This document shows, piece after piece, positions 16,202-24,979 of a DNA stretch of 64,000 bases. The stretch comes from Streptomyces pactum (GTDB taxonomy: Bacteria; Actinomycetota; Actinomycetes; Streptomycetales; Streptomycetaceae): the NCBI RefSeq assembly GCF_002005225.1, contig NZ_CP019724.1, positions 2,356,001 through 2,420,000 of the forward strand, given 5' to 3'. The notes under the pieces are model-generated. The model did no database searches. It was given only the letters and a program-made list of their open reading frames with translations, and had not been told where the DNA came from. The translations under genes and the position numbers were made by a program. The first letter of the stretch is position 1; each line of letters opens with the position of its first letter.

Positions 16202-17881
16202 ATGAGCCCCACTCCCCCCGCACGCCGCCTGCGCCTCGGCCTGCCGCGGCGGGTGTTCTCGCAGGTGCTGCTGATGCAACTGGCGATCGCCGCGGGAGTG
16301 GCCGTGCTCGCGACCGGTCTGTTCCTGGCGCCGCTCGGTGACCAGCTCGACGACCAGGCGATGCGCCGTGCCCTCGCGATCGCGCAGACCACCGCGCAGC
16401 AGCCACAGGTCGTACGGGACCTGCGCACGACCCGCCCGGCGCCGGACGGCCCGGTACAGCGGGAAACGGAACGGATCCGGAAGGCCACCAAGGCGGAGTA
16501 CGTCGTGGTGATGGACCGGCAGGGCGTGCGCTGGTCGCACACCGACCCGGAGCGGATCGGCGAGGTCGTCTCGACCGACCCCGGGCAGGCGCTGGCGGGC
16601 CACGAGGTCATGGAGATCGACGACGGCACCCTGGGCCGCTCCGCGCGCGGCAAGGTGCCGCTGCGCGACAGCGACGGCGACATCGTCGGCGCGGTCTCGG
16701 TCGGCATCGCGTACGACAGCGTCCGGGCCCGGCTGATCCACGCCATCCCCGGGCTGTTCGCGTACGCCGGTGGCGCGCTGGCCGTCGGCGCGCTGGCCGC
16801 CTGGCTCATCTCGCGCCGGGTCCAGCGGCAGACCCGGGACCTGGCCTTCTCGGACATCGCGGGCCTGCTCGCGGAGCGCGAGGCCATGCTGCACGGCATC
16901 CGGGAGGGCGTCGTCGCCCTGGACCGCGGCGGCAGGGTGCGCCTGCTCAACGACGAGGCGCAACGCCTGCTGGGCATCGGCGGCGAGGCCGTCGGCTGCT
17001 CACCCGAGGAAGCGCTCGGCCAGGGGCGTACGGCCGACGTCCTGGCCGGCCGGGTGACCGGCACCGACCTGCTGACCGTGCGCGGCCAGCGGGTCCTGGT
17101 CGCCAACCGGATGCCGACCGACGACGGCGGTGCCGTCGCCACTCTGCGCGACCGCACCGAGCTGGAGCAGCTCGGCCGGGAACTGGACTCGACGCAGGGC
17201 CTGATCGACGCGCTGCGCGCCCAGGACCACGAGCACGCCAACCGCATGCACACCCTGCTGGGTCTGCTCGAACTGGAGATGTACGACGACGCCGTGGAGT
17301 TTGTCGGCGAGGTGGTCGGCGACCATCGGGTCACCGCTGAGCAGATCACCGAGCGGATCCAGGACCCCCGCCTCGCCGCCCTGCTGGTCGGCAAGGCGAC
17401 CGTCGCGGCCGAACGCGGAGTCGTTCTGTGCGTGTCGGACCGGACCCGGCTGCCCGACCGGCTGGTCGACCCCTCGGGTGTGGTCACGGTCGTCGGCAAC
17501 CTGGTCGACAACGCGCTCGACGCCGTCGCGGGAACACCGCACGCGCGCGTGGAGGTCGAATTGCGTGCGCAGGGACGAAGCGCCACGCTCCGGGTGCGTG
17601 ACACGGGACCCGGGATTCCGGCGGAACGCCGCGAGCTGGTGTTCACGGCCGGGTGGTCCACCAAAGAGCCGCCGGCGCACCGTCGGCGCGGTATCGGGCT
17701 GTCGCTGGTCCGCAGGCTCGCCGAGCGGCAGGGCGGCAGCGCCACCGTCTGTGAGGCGCGCGGCGGTGGCGCCGAGTTCGTCGTCGTCCTGCCGGAGGCA
17801 CTGGCCGAACCGGACCTGGGCCCCGCCCTCACCGCCCCCGCCGCCCCCGTGAACACCACTGCCGAGGAGGAGTCCCGATGA
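16202..17881 (+). CDS. DcuS/CitA-type sensor histidine kinase
   Basis: This 559-residue kinase has transmembrane segment 1 (about residues 21-43), an extracytoplasmic PAS-like (PDC) sensor domain (44-181) and transmembrane segment 2 (182-203). A cytoplasmic PAS domain follows (225-315), then a dimerisation helix with the phospho-accepting His343 in QDHEHANRMHT and a HATPase domain (NLVDNALDA, DTGPGIP, GIGLSLV). This layout is that of kinases sensing citrate or C4-dicarboxylates. The ATG at 16202 immediately precedes the basic N-terminus and first membrane helix. It overlaps the response regulator by 4 nt. The ligand is inferred from family membership only. Confidence 0.93.
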   Translation: MSPTPPARRLRLGLPRRVFSQVLLMQLAIAAGVAVLATGLFLAPLGDQLDDQAMRRALAIAQTTAQQPQVVRDLRTTRPAPDGPVQRETERIRKATKAEYVVVMDRQGVRWSHTDPERIGEVVSTDPGQALAGHEVMEIDDGTLGRSARGKVPLRDSDGDIVGAVSVGIAYDSVRARLIHAIPGLFAYAGGALAVGALAAWLISRRVQRQTRDLAFSDIAGLLAEREAMLHGIREGVVALDRGGRVRLLNDEAQRLLGIGGEAVGCSPEEALGQGRTADVLAGRVTGTDLLTVRGQRVLVANRMPTDDGGAVATLRDRTELEQLGRELDSTQGLIDALRAQDHEHANRMHTLLGLLELEMYDDAVEFVGEVVGDHRVTAEQITERIQDPRLAALLVGKATVAAERGVVLCVSDRTRLPDRLVDPSGVVTVVGNLVDNALDAVAGTPHARVEVELRAQGRSATLRVRDTGPGIPAERRELVFTAGWSTKEPPAHRRRGIGLSLVRRLAERQGGSATVCEARGGGAEFVVVLPEALAEPDLGPALTAPAAPVNTTAEEESR

Positions 17882-18558
17882 TCGAGGTCCTGGTCGTGGA
17901 CGACGACACGCGGGTCGCGCGGGTCAACGCCGCCTATGTCGAGAAGGTGCCGGGCTTCCACGTCGCCGGCGAGGCGCACCGCGCGCTGGAGGCGCTGCGC
18001 AGCGTGGAGACGCTGCCCCGCCTGGACCTGATCCTGCTGGACCACTACCTGCCCGACCGGACTGGTCTGGAAGTCGTCCAGGAGATGCGGCGGCGCGGCC
18101 ACCAGACCGACGTGATCATGGTGACGGCGGCACGGGACGTGTCGACCGTCCAGGCGGCGATGCGTCAGGGTGCCCTGCAGTACCTGGTCAAACCGTTCGC
18201 GTTCGCGGGGCTGCGCGCCAAGCTGGAGGCGTACGCGGAGTTGCGGCGCACCCTCGACGGCGGTGGTGAGGCGGAGCAGGCGGAGGTCGACCGCATCTTC
18301 GGCGCCCTGTCGGCGCCGTCGGAGCCGGGCCTGCCCAAGGGGCACTCCCCCACCACCGCCGAGCTCGTGCGCCAGTGTCTGATGAAGGCCGACGGTGCGC
18401 TCTCCGCCCAGGAGATCGCCGAGCGGACCGGGGTGAGCCGGCAGACAGCTCAGCGCTATCTGAAGCTCCTGGAACGCACGGGGCGGGCCAGGCTGACCCT
18501 CAAGTACGGCGACGCGGGCAGACCGGAGCACCGCTACGAGTGGGCGACCCGCGCCTGA
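17878..18558 (+). CDS. CitB/DcuR-type response regulator
   Basis: The 226-residue partner of the preceding kinase overlaps it by ATGA. The receiver domain has the acidic pocket VVDDD (residues 6-10), phospho-accepting Asp55 in LILLDHYLPD, the conserved Thr in MVTAARD and Lys in LVKPF. The C-terminal DNA-binding domain has an HTH (AQEIAERTGVSRQTAQRYLK) and the wing GRARLTLKYGDAGRPEHRYEW, characteristic of the CitB/DpiA group. The likely targets are transport and use of a carboxylate; the convergent symporter gene 31 nt downstream is a plausible target but has no visible site. Confidence 0.93.
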   Translation: MIEVLVVDDDTRVARVNAAYVEKVPGFHVAGEAHRALEALRSVETLPRLDLILLDHYLPDRTGLEVVQEMRRRGHQTDVIMVTAARDVSTVQAAMRQGALQYLVKPFAFAGLRAKLEAYAELRRTLDGGGEAEQAEVDRIFGALSAPSEPGLPKGHSPTTAELVRQCLMKADGALSAQEIAERTGVSRQTAQRYLKLLERTGRARLTLKYGDAGRPEHRYEWATRA

Positions 18559-18588
18559 GGAGGACCGGGCCGATCGCGCCACCGCCTC

Positions 18589-20181
18589 CTACACGGCGCC
18601 CGCCCCGGTCAGCGACCGCACCTCGGTCTCGGCGTGTTTGGCCTCGTCCGGGACCTCTCGTGAGGTGAGCGTGCCGAGCCAGCCCGCGAGGAAGCCCAGT
18701 GGGATCGAGACCAGGCCGGGGTTCTGCAGGGGGAAGTACTGGAAGTCGGCACCCGGAATCAGCGACTGCGGGCTGCCGGACACCACCGGGGACAGCAGCA
18801 CGAGCACCACGGCCGGTACGAGGCCGCCGTAGACGGACCAGACGGCGCCGCGCGTGGTGAAGCCGCGCCAGAACAGTGAATAGAGCAGCACCGGCAGATT
18901 CGCGGACGCGGCGACTGCGAAGGCGAGGCCCACCAGGAAGGCGACGTTGAGATCGCGGGCGAGCAGGCCGAGAGCGATCGCGACGGCGCCGATGCCGACG
19001 GCGGCGACGCGCGCGACGGCGACCTCACTGCGCGGCTTGGCCGCACGCCGCCGCAAGGACGCGTACAGATCGTGGGCGACGGACGCGGAGGAGGCCAGGG
19101 TGATGCCGGCGACCACCGCGAGGATGGTGGCGAAGGCGACGGCGGCGACGACCGCGAACAGGACCGTTCCCCCCGTGGACCCCGAGCCGCCGCCCAGGTC
19201 GAGGGCGAGCAGCGGGACCGCCGTGTTCCCGGCGGCGTTCGACGCTCTTACCGCCTCCGGCCCGACCAGGGCGGCGGCACCGAGCCCGAGCACGATCGTC
19301 ATCAGGTAGAAGCCGCCGATGAGACCGATCGACCAGACGACGGACCGCCTCGCCGCCCGGGCGGTGGGCACGGTGTAGAAGCGGGACAGGATGTGCGGCA
19401 GCCCGGCCGTGCCGAGCATCAGGGCGAGTCCCAGACTGATGAAGTCGAACCGCGAGGTCCAGTCCCCGCCGTACGCCAGCCCGGGCACCAGGAACGCGTC
19501 GCCGTGACCGCTGCGCTCGGCCGCCGAGCGCAGCAGTCGGTCGAAGTCGCCGTGGAAGCGCACCAGGACGAGCGTGGTCAGCGCCACGGTACCGCCGAGC
19601 AGCAGTACCGCCTTCACGATCTGGATCCAGGTGGTGGCCCGCATCCCACCCAGCGAGACGTAGATCACCATGAGGGCGCCGACGCCGATGACCGTCCAGG
19701 TCCGCGCCGCCTCGGTCGTGCCGCCGAGCAGCAGGGCGACGAGGCTGCCCGCGCCGACCATCTGCGCCACCAGGTACATGACGGACACGGTGACCGAGGA
19801 TGTCCCCGCCGCGATCCGTACCGGCCGCTCCCGCATCCGTGCCGCCACGACGTCGGCGAGGGTGAACCTGCCGCAGTTGCGCACCAGTTCGGCGACGAGA
19901 AGCAGCACGACGAGCCAGGCCACCAGGAAGCCCACCGAGTACAGCATGCCGTCGTAGCCGTAGAGCGCGATGAGCCCCGAGATCCCCAGGAAGGACGCGG
20001 CCGACATGTAGTCGCCGGCGATGGCAAAACCATTCTCCAGCGGGGAGAACAGGCGGCCGCCCGCGTAGAACTCCTCCGCCGAGCCCTGCCTCTTACGGCT
20101 CACCCACGTCGTGATCGCCAGCGTGACGGCGACGAACGTGCTGAACAGCAGCAGCGCCAGCGTCTGGTGGTCACCCGTCAC
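18589..20181 (-). CDS. Solute:sodium symporter (ActP/MctC-like acetate or monocarboxylate permease)
   Basis: This 530-residue integral membrane protein has about 13 hydrophobic helices and SSSF signatures such as GGRLFSPLENGFAIAGDYMS and GTAGLPHILSRFYTV. With the DUF485 protein encoded just upstream it resembles the yjcH-actP pair for acetate uptake. The GTG start at 20181 overlaps the upstream stop by 4 nt (GTGA), so the two are translationally coupled; longer upstream frames are spurious. The gene converges on the DcuS/CitA-type two-component system. The substrate is inferred as a short-chain carboxylate. Confidence 0.92.
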   Translation of the reverse strand: MTGDHQTLALLLFSTFVAVTLAITTWVSRKRQGSAEEFYAGGRLFSPLENGFAIAGDYMSAASFLGISGLIALYGYDGMLYSVGFLVAWLVVLLLVAELVRNCGRFTLADVVAARMRERPVRIAAGTSSVTVSVMYLVAQMVGAGSLVALLLGGTTEAARTWTVIGVGALMVIYVSLGGMRATTWIQIVKAVLLLGGTVALTTLVLVRFHGDFDRLLRSAAERSGHGDAFLVPGLAYGGDWTSRFDFISLGLALMLGTAGLPHILSRFYTVPTARAARRSVVWSIGLIGGFYLMTIVLGLGAAALVGPEAVRASNAAGNTAVPLLALDLGGGSGSTGGTVLFAVVAAVAFATILAVVAGITLASSASVAHDLYASLRRRAAKPRSEVAVARVAAVGIGAVAIALGLLARDLNVAFLVGLAFAVAASANLPVLLYSLFWRGFTTRGAVWSVYGGLVPAVVLVLLSPVVSGSPQSLIPGADFQYFPLQNPGLVSIPLGFLAGWLGTLTSREVPDEAKHAETEVRSLTGAGAV

Positions 20182-20741
20182 GACACACCGCCCCGCGCGC
20201 CGCGTGTCAGTTCCTGGGTGTCCCAGCGCAGCTCGAGCGCGGCCCGGTCCCTGCGCAGGCGGGCGTGCCGGGCGTACGCCCAGGTGAGCAGGAACGTGGT
20301 GAGGAATTGCCCGAGCCCGGCGACCATCGCCACGTTCACCGCTCCGGCCACCGGCCGGGCCATCAGTGCGGGCGCCGTCGTAGCGGCCACGACGTAGGCG
20401 ACGTACCACACGAAGAAGGCGGCGACCGCCGGCGTCACGAACCTCCGGTACCGGCTGCGGACCTCCTGGAAGGCCGGGCTGCGCTGGACCTCCAGGTACA
20501 CGTCGGCCGCGGACCGGGGCGGCTCCGCCGCCGGTTCCCGGCGCGTCGAGGACGGCGCGGGCTCGGGTACCCCCGTTCCGGTCGACTCGCCCCAACCGGA
20601 GGCGAGGGCGTCGTACCACGGGTCGTCGTACCCCGGACTCGGAGAGGCCTCGGCGCAGGCATCGTCCGGGGCCTCCCGGTGGTCGACCGCGCCTTCTGGA
20701 CCACCCCCGGCACCGTGGCGGCGATCGTTGCTTGACTGCAT
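20178..20741 (-). CDS. DUF485-family membrane protein, symporter partner
   Basis: This 187-residue protein has a hydrophilic, proline-rich N-terminal half (residues 1-95) and a C-terminal DUF485 core of two membrane helices, FVTPAVAAFFVWYVAYVVAA and VAMVAGLGQFLTTFLLTW, joined by a short loop, ending in a basic tail. E. coli YjcH, its family member, sits before actP. The N-terminal extension makes it longer than the roughly 100-residue family norm. The start is uncertain: the ATG at 20741 has a weak ribosome site, and an in-frame GTG at 20792 is possible. Confidence 0.85.
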   Translation of the reverse strand: MQSSNDRRHGAGGGPEGAVDHREAPDDACAEASPSPGYDDPWYDALASGWGESTGTGVPEPAPSSTRREPAAEPPRSAADVYLEVQRSPAFQEVRSRYRRFVTPAVAAFFVWYVAYVVAATTAPALMARPVAGAVNVAMVAGLGQFLTTFLLTWAYARHARLRRDRAALELRWDTQELTRGARGGVS

Positions 20742-21080
20742 GCCCAAGGATGGACAGAACGGAAAGATCCCTGACTCTTCTTCGCCTCGCACTTCACCCC
20801 ATCAGGTGACCGTGCTCCGCACCGCGGGGTCCGACGGCGCCTTCGGCGGCACGGGAACGGCGAGGTCGCCGGATCGGAGTCAGGGTGGGTCATGGGTGGC
20901 GCCCTGCTCAGCGCGGATCTCCCGCCGGGGGCCGAGAACCTGTGCGCGGCCGCTGGACGGCCTTGGGCATGCGCGAGGCCACGCGCACCGACCGGGCCCG
21001 GTCTGTCGTCGACCCCGGGCCCGGCTCGAAGGCTACGTGCGATTACGCATGGTCATCTACGCACGGTCGCCTACGCGTGG
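20742..21080. other. Intergenic region between parE (3' end) and the DUF485 gene
   Basis: 339 nt without a gene. The 21040-21085 segment consists of three imperfect copies of tacgcatggtcatc-like units (tacgcatggtcatc, tacgcacggtcgcc, tacgcgtggtcacg) that run into the parE stop. No clear terminator stem follows parE. The promoter of the DUF485-symporter operon must lie here. Confidence 0.5.
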
Positions 21081-23204
21081 TCACGCGTCGATGCGCGACC
21101 GGTCCAGCGTCGCCGCCGAACTGGAGATGAACTCCTTGCGGGGGGCCACGTCGTTGCCCATCAGCAGGTCGAAGACCTGCTCGGCGGAGTCCAGATCGGT
21201 GAGGTTGATCCGGCGCAGGGTGCGGCGTCGCGGGTCCATGGTCGTCTCCGCGAGCTGGTCGGCGTCCATCTCGCCCAGGCCCTTGTAGCGCTGGATGGAG
21301 TCCTTGTAGCGGATGTTCTTGCTCTGGAACTCCATGAGCTTGTCGCGCAGCTCCCGGTCCGAGTACGTGTAGACGTACTTGTCCTGCCCCTTCTTGGGCT
21401 GGACGAGCTCGATACGGTGCAGCGGCGGCACCGCGGCGAAGACCCGTCCCGCCTCCACCATGGGCCGCATGTAGCGGTGGAACAGGGTCAGGAGCAGCGT
21501 GCGGATGTGGGAGCCGTCCACGTCGGCGTCGGTCATCATGATGATCTTGCCGTAGCGGGCGGCGTCGATGTCGAAGGTACGGCCCGACCCGGCTCCTATG
21601 ACCTGGATGATCGCGCCGCACTCGGCGTTCTTCAGCATGTCGGTCACGGAGGACTTCTGGACGTTGAGGATCTTGCCGCGGATCGGCAGCAATGCCTGGA
21701 ACTCGGAGTTCCGGGCGAGTTTCGCGGTGCCCAGCGCGGAGTCGCCCTCGACGATGAACAGCTCGCTGCGGTCGACGTCGTCACTGCGGCAGTCGGCGAG
21801 CTTCGCGGGCAGTGAGGAGGATTCCAGGGCCGTCTTGCGACGCTGGGCGTCCTTGTGCTGACGGGCGGCGATACGGGTACGGGCCGCGGCGACGGCCTTC
21901 TCCATGATCACCCGGGCCTGCTGGGCCGCGTCGCGCTTGGAGGAGGTCAGGAACGCCTTGAGTTCCTTGCTGATGACGTTGTTCACGATCCGGCGGGCCG
22001 CCGAGGTACCGAGGACCTCCTTGGTCTGGCCCTCGAACTGCGGCTCGGCCAGGCGCACGGTCACGACCGCCGTGAGCCCCTCCAGCGCGTCGTCCTTGAC
22101 GATGTCGTCCTCGGCGACGCGCAGCATCTTCTTGGTCCGCAGCACCTCGTTCATCGTCCTCGCCACCGCCTGCTCGAAGCCGGCGACGTGGGTGCCGCCC
22201 TTCGGTGTGGCGATGATGTTGACGAACGACTTGAGGGTGGTGTCGTAACCGGTGCCCCAGCGCATCGCGACATCGACGCCGAGGTCGCGGGTGACCTCGG
22301 TGGGAGTCATCTGACCGTGCTCGTCCAGGACGGGGACCGTCTCCTTGAAACTGCCCTGCCCGCTGAAGCGCAGGACGTCGCAGACGGGCCTGTCACTGGC
22401 CAGGAACTCGCAGAACTCGCTGATGCCGCCGTCGAAGCGGAAGGACTCCTCACCCTTGCTGCCGCCGTCACCGAGGCCGAACTCGTCACGGACGACGATG
22501 GTCAGTCCGGGCACCAGGAAAGCGGTCTGGCGGGCCCGCTGGTGCAGGTTCTCCAGGGAGAGCTTGGCGTCCTTGAGGAAGATCTGGCGGTCGGCCCAGT
22601 ACCGCACGCGCGTGCCGGTGCGGCTCTTGGGGACCTTCTTGCCCTTGCGCATCCCGCTTCCGGCCTCGAACTTCGCGTCCGGGCCCGCCCCTGTGAACGC
22701 GCCCGGAACGCCGCGCCGGAAGCTGATGGCATTGGTGTTCCCGTTGAGGTCCACCTCGATGTCCAGCCGTGCGGACAGGGCGTTCACCACGGAGGCGCCC
22801 ACGCCGTGCAGACCGCCGGAGGCGGCGTACGCGCCGCCTCCGAACTTGCCGCCGGCGTGCAGCTTGGTCATGACGACCTCGACACCGGACAGGCCGGTCT
22901 TGGGCTCGATGTCGACCGGGATGCCCCGGCCGTTGTCCCGGACCTCCACCGACGCGTCGTCGTGGAGGATCACCTCGATGTGGTCGCAGTAACCGCCGAG
23001 GGCTTCGTCGACGGAGTTGTCGATGATCTCCCACAGGCAGTGCATCAGGCCACGGCTGTCGGTCGATCCGATGTACATGCCCGGACGCTTGCGTACGGCC
23101 TCGAGCCCCTCGAGGACGAGCAGGTGCCGCGCGGTGTAGTTGGATCCGTCCCGGTCTGCTCCTGCCAGCAGCGCAGTGGACGGCACGGACGTTTCGGCGG
23201 TCAC
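21081..23204 (-). CDS. parE: DNA topoisomerase IV subunit B
   Basis: This is a 707-residue type IIA topoisomerase B subunit. The GHKL ATPase domain is marked by RKRPGMYIGSTDSRGL, EIIDNSVDEA and GGLHGVGASVVNALS. The TOPRIM domain carries the catalytic EGDSALG and the metal-binding MTDADVDGSHI; the tail is IQRYKGLGEMDADQL. It supplies ATP hydrolysis to ParC. The GTG at 23204 is chosen because gaggag precedes it at good distance; the frame runs on 21 codons upstream to an ATG with no ribosome site. Confidence 0.96.
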   Translation of the reverse strand: MTAETSVPSTALLAGADRDGSNYTARHLLVLEGLEAVRKRPGMYIGSTDSRGLMHCLWEIIDNSVDEALGGYCDHIEVILHDDASVEVRDNGRGIPVDIEPKTGLSGVEVVMTKLHAGGKFGGGAYAASGGLHGVGASVVNALSARLDIEVDLNGNTNAISFRRGVPGAFTGAGPDAKFEAGSGMRKGKKVPKSRTGTRVRYWADRQIFLKDAKLSLENLHQRARQTAFLVPGLTIVVRDEFGLGDGGSKGEESFRFDGGISEFCEFLASDRPVCDVLRFSGQGSFKETVPVLDEHGQMTPTEVTRDLGVDVAMRWGTGYDTTLKSFVNIIATPKGGTHVAGFEQAVARTMNEVLRTKKMLRVAEDDIVKDDALEGLTAVVTVRLAEPQFEGQTKEVLGTSAARRIVNNVISKELKAFLTSSKRDAAQQARVIMEKAVAAARTRIAARQHKDAQRRKTALESSSLPAKLADCRSDDVDRSELFIVEGDSALGTAKLARNSEFQALLPIRGKILNVQKSSVTDMLKNAECGAIIQVIGAGSGRTFDIDAARYGKIIMMTDADVDGSHIRTLLLTLFHRYMRPMVEAGRVFAAVPPLHRIELVQPKKGQDKYVYTYSDRELRDKLMEFQSKNIRYKDSIQRYKGLGEMDADQLAETTMDPRRRTLRRINLTDLDSAEQVFDLLMGNDVAPRKEFISSSAATLDRSRIDA

Positions 23205-23644
23205 GCGGTTCGCTCCTCGCTGAATTTCAGATGGGGCCCCGCTGGGTAAGGGCGCGGCTCGGTTCACCGGTCAGAGGGTACCGAGGCCTGGTAGAGCCGT
23301 TGTAACGCCACCCTCGTCGCGGACACACCCTAGTGCAGCGTCGCATACCTGTTCGATCCCTCGATGGGGTGAAGTACACATCACGTTCCCTTCGAGGCAT
23401 GAACCATTTAGGCTCCGGGCACGTCCTCATGAACAAACCGGCAACCCAGCCGGCGGGACTGGCACTGACCGACTGCGCGAACCCGTACGACACACAGACA
23501 CGCAATACGGCACATTCGCCGCCAACCGGCAACAGCCTGCCCCTCGAAAAGTTTTTTCGAGGAAAAGCCACGAGCGGGAACGTTTTGGGGCTGGTTGGAT
23601 GTTGACCCTGGTACGACAGCTCGTCGAGCTAGAGAAGAGGCGAC
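23205..23644. promoter_or_regulatory. Divergent control region of parE and the DUF7455 gene
   Basis: This 440-nt spacer has lower G+C than its surroundings. It contains a perfect 9-bp inverted repeat with a 3-nt loop, cctcgaaaa-gtt-ttttcgagg (23542-23562), followed by aaaa. There is also a 6-1-6 palindrome, agctcg-t-cgagct (23618-23630), 14 nt before the DUF7455 start. A ttgacc hexamer (23602-23607) could be a -35 element for the plus-strand gene. The hairpin could be a terminator-like or regulatory element; it is outside any gene. Confidence 0.5.
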
Positions 23645-23875
23645 GTGACTACTGTTCTGACTTCCGCAAGCCCGCTGACGGCCGCCGATCGCTGCGACCG
23701 CTGCGGCGCCCAGGCCTACCTGCGCGTCGTCCTGCTGAGCGGCGGAGAACTGCTCTTCTGCGCCCACCATGGGCGCAAGTTCGAGCCGGAACTCAAGAAG
23801 ATCGCCGCTGAGATACAGGACGAGACGGAGCGGCTGACGGCCGTTCCGGAGTCTTCCCCCGAGGAAGAGCGCTGA
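23645..23875 (+). CDS. DUF7455-family small zinc-ribbon-like protein
   Basis: This 76-residue protein has the putative metal-binding set CDRCG (residues 17-21) and LLFCAHHGRKFEP (about residues 36-48), then an acidic helical tail. It begins with GTG at 23645 after the ribosome site gagaagagg. This small protein is conserved next to hrdB and parE in streptomycetes. The function is unknown; the CxxC...CxHH pattern suggests a structural zinc site and no catalytic role is evident. Confidence 0.85.
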   Translation: MTTVLTSASPLTAADRCDRCGAQAYLRVVLLSGGELLFCAHHGRKFEPELKKIAAEIQDETERLTAVPESSPEEER

Positions 23876-23918
23876 TACTACGCGCCCGACGACGAGCCAG
23901 ACCGGCACAGGCCGGTGA

Positions 23919-23957
23919 ACGGGCGTCCGCCTCCACAAGCCGGAGACGGACGCCCGT
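23919..23957. terminator. Bidirectional terminator, DUF7455 gene / trypsin gene
   Basis: A perfect 11-bp stem (acgggcgtccg at 23919-23929, complement at 23947-23957), with further pairing of cctcc/ggag inside the loop, lies between two convergent genes. Confidence 0.8.
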
Positions 23958-23986
23958 GCTCGTGCCCGGGGAGCTCTCAGGGGCGG

Positions 23987-24844
23987 TCAGACGCCCTCGT
24001 GCTGCCGCGTGGCAGCGTTGTCCCATCCCAGCGTCCGCAGAACGGCGGAGACGCGCGTGTACACCCCGGGACTGCCGGGGCGCCCACAGCCACTCCCCCA
24101 CGACACGAGCCCGATGAGCCTCCCCTGGGCGACCAGCGGCCCCCCGCTGTCCCCCTGGCAGGCGTCGCGGCCCCCGACATCCTCGCCGGCACACAGCATG
24201 GTGTCGGCGACATACCGTCCATCGTCGCTTCCCGGATACGCCCGTTCACAGAGCGCGTCGGGGAGCACGCGCACGCGTGCCGCCCGCAGGCCGTTCGCGT
24301 AGTCCCCGGCGCCCGAGGTGTCACCCCACCCGAAGACGAGCGCTCCCGTATCGGGCCCGTACGCGGAGTCCCCCTCCGCCGCCATCCCTATGACCGAGCC
24401 GGAGGGAAGAGCTTCGGAGAGGGTGAGCACCGCGAAGTCACCGGCGTTGCTGACGTCGTCGTGCGCCGGGTTCACCCAGACGTCGCGGACGGCGATCTCC
24501 TGGCCCTCGTCCGAGAGCAGGTCGGTGCGGCCGGCGATGACCCTCAGATCGCGCACTTGCTCGGGCGGCGACCCGAGAACCTCCTCACCCAGGCAGTGTG
24601 CCGCCGTGAGCACGGTGGTGCGGCCGACGGCCACTCCCCCGCAGAACTGTCCCGCCCGCGTACCTCCGAACCGGGCACGACTGGACAGGGCGACGGTCCA
24701 CGGACTGTCGGACACTTCGACCGGAAAGCCCCCGACGACGATGCTGTCGGCGGATGCGGGGGCGGCGGACACCAGCGGTATCGCGGTCGTCGCGGCCGCC
24801 AGGACCAGCGACCGGGCCAGTGCCCGGACAAAGAGGCGACGCAT
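23987..24844 (-). CDS. Secreted trypsin-like serine protease (S1 family)
   Basis: The 285-residue preproenzyme has a signal peptide of about 32 residues (ending ASA) and a very short propeptide before the mature N-terminus IVVGGFPVEV. The catalytic triad is visible: His in TAAHCLG, Asp in AGDFAVLTL, Ser in QGDSGGPLV. The Asp six residues before the catalytic serine (DACQGDSGG) gives trypsin specificity for Lys/Arg. Paired cysteines fit disulfides. The gene converges on DUF7455 and lies downstream of hrdB in the same orientation but behind a hrdB terminator, so it has its own promoter. Confidence 0.94.
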   Translation of the reverse strand: MRRLFVRALARSLVLAAATTAIPLVSAAPASADSIVVGGFPVEVSDSPWTVALSSRARFGGTRAGQFCGGVAVGRTTVLTAAHCLGEEVLGSPPEQVRDLRVIAGRTDLLSDEGQEIAVRDVWVNPAHDDVSNAGDFAVLTLSEALPSGSVIGMAAEGDSAYGPDTGALVFGWGDTSGAGDYANGLRAARVRVLPDALCERAYPGSDDGRYVADTMLCAGEDVGGRDACQGDSGGPLVAQGRLIGLVSWGSGCGRPGSPGVYTRVSAVLRTLGWDNAATRQHEGV

Positions 24845-24923
24845 GCGGGCTCCTCACTCCGAGGTGGTAATGGAACACCCAGAGTGATCCAGCCCGCCGT
24901 CCCGCGCACCCGCTGGTCAACAC

Positions 24924-24960
24924 GAAGGCCCGGTTCCCCACCTGGTGGAACCGGGCCTTC
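24924..24960. terminator. hrdB transcription terminator
   Basis: A 14-bp stem (gaaggcccggttcc at 24924-24937, complement at 24947-24960) lies 19 nt beyond the hrdB stop on the minus strand. Confidence 0.85.
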
Positions 24961-24979
24961 CCGCTCGTACGACCGGGAC

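Noticed and set aside
15400..18582. Minus-strand frame of 1060 codons over the two-component system
   Set aside because: It is antisense to the kinase and regulator, which have complete family motifs; the frame has Arg/Ser-rich noise composition.
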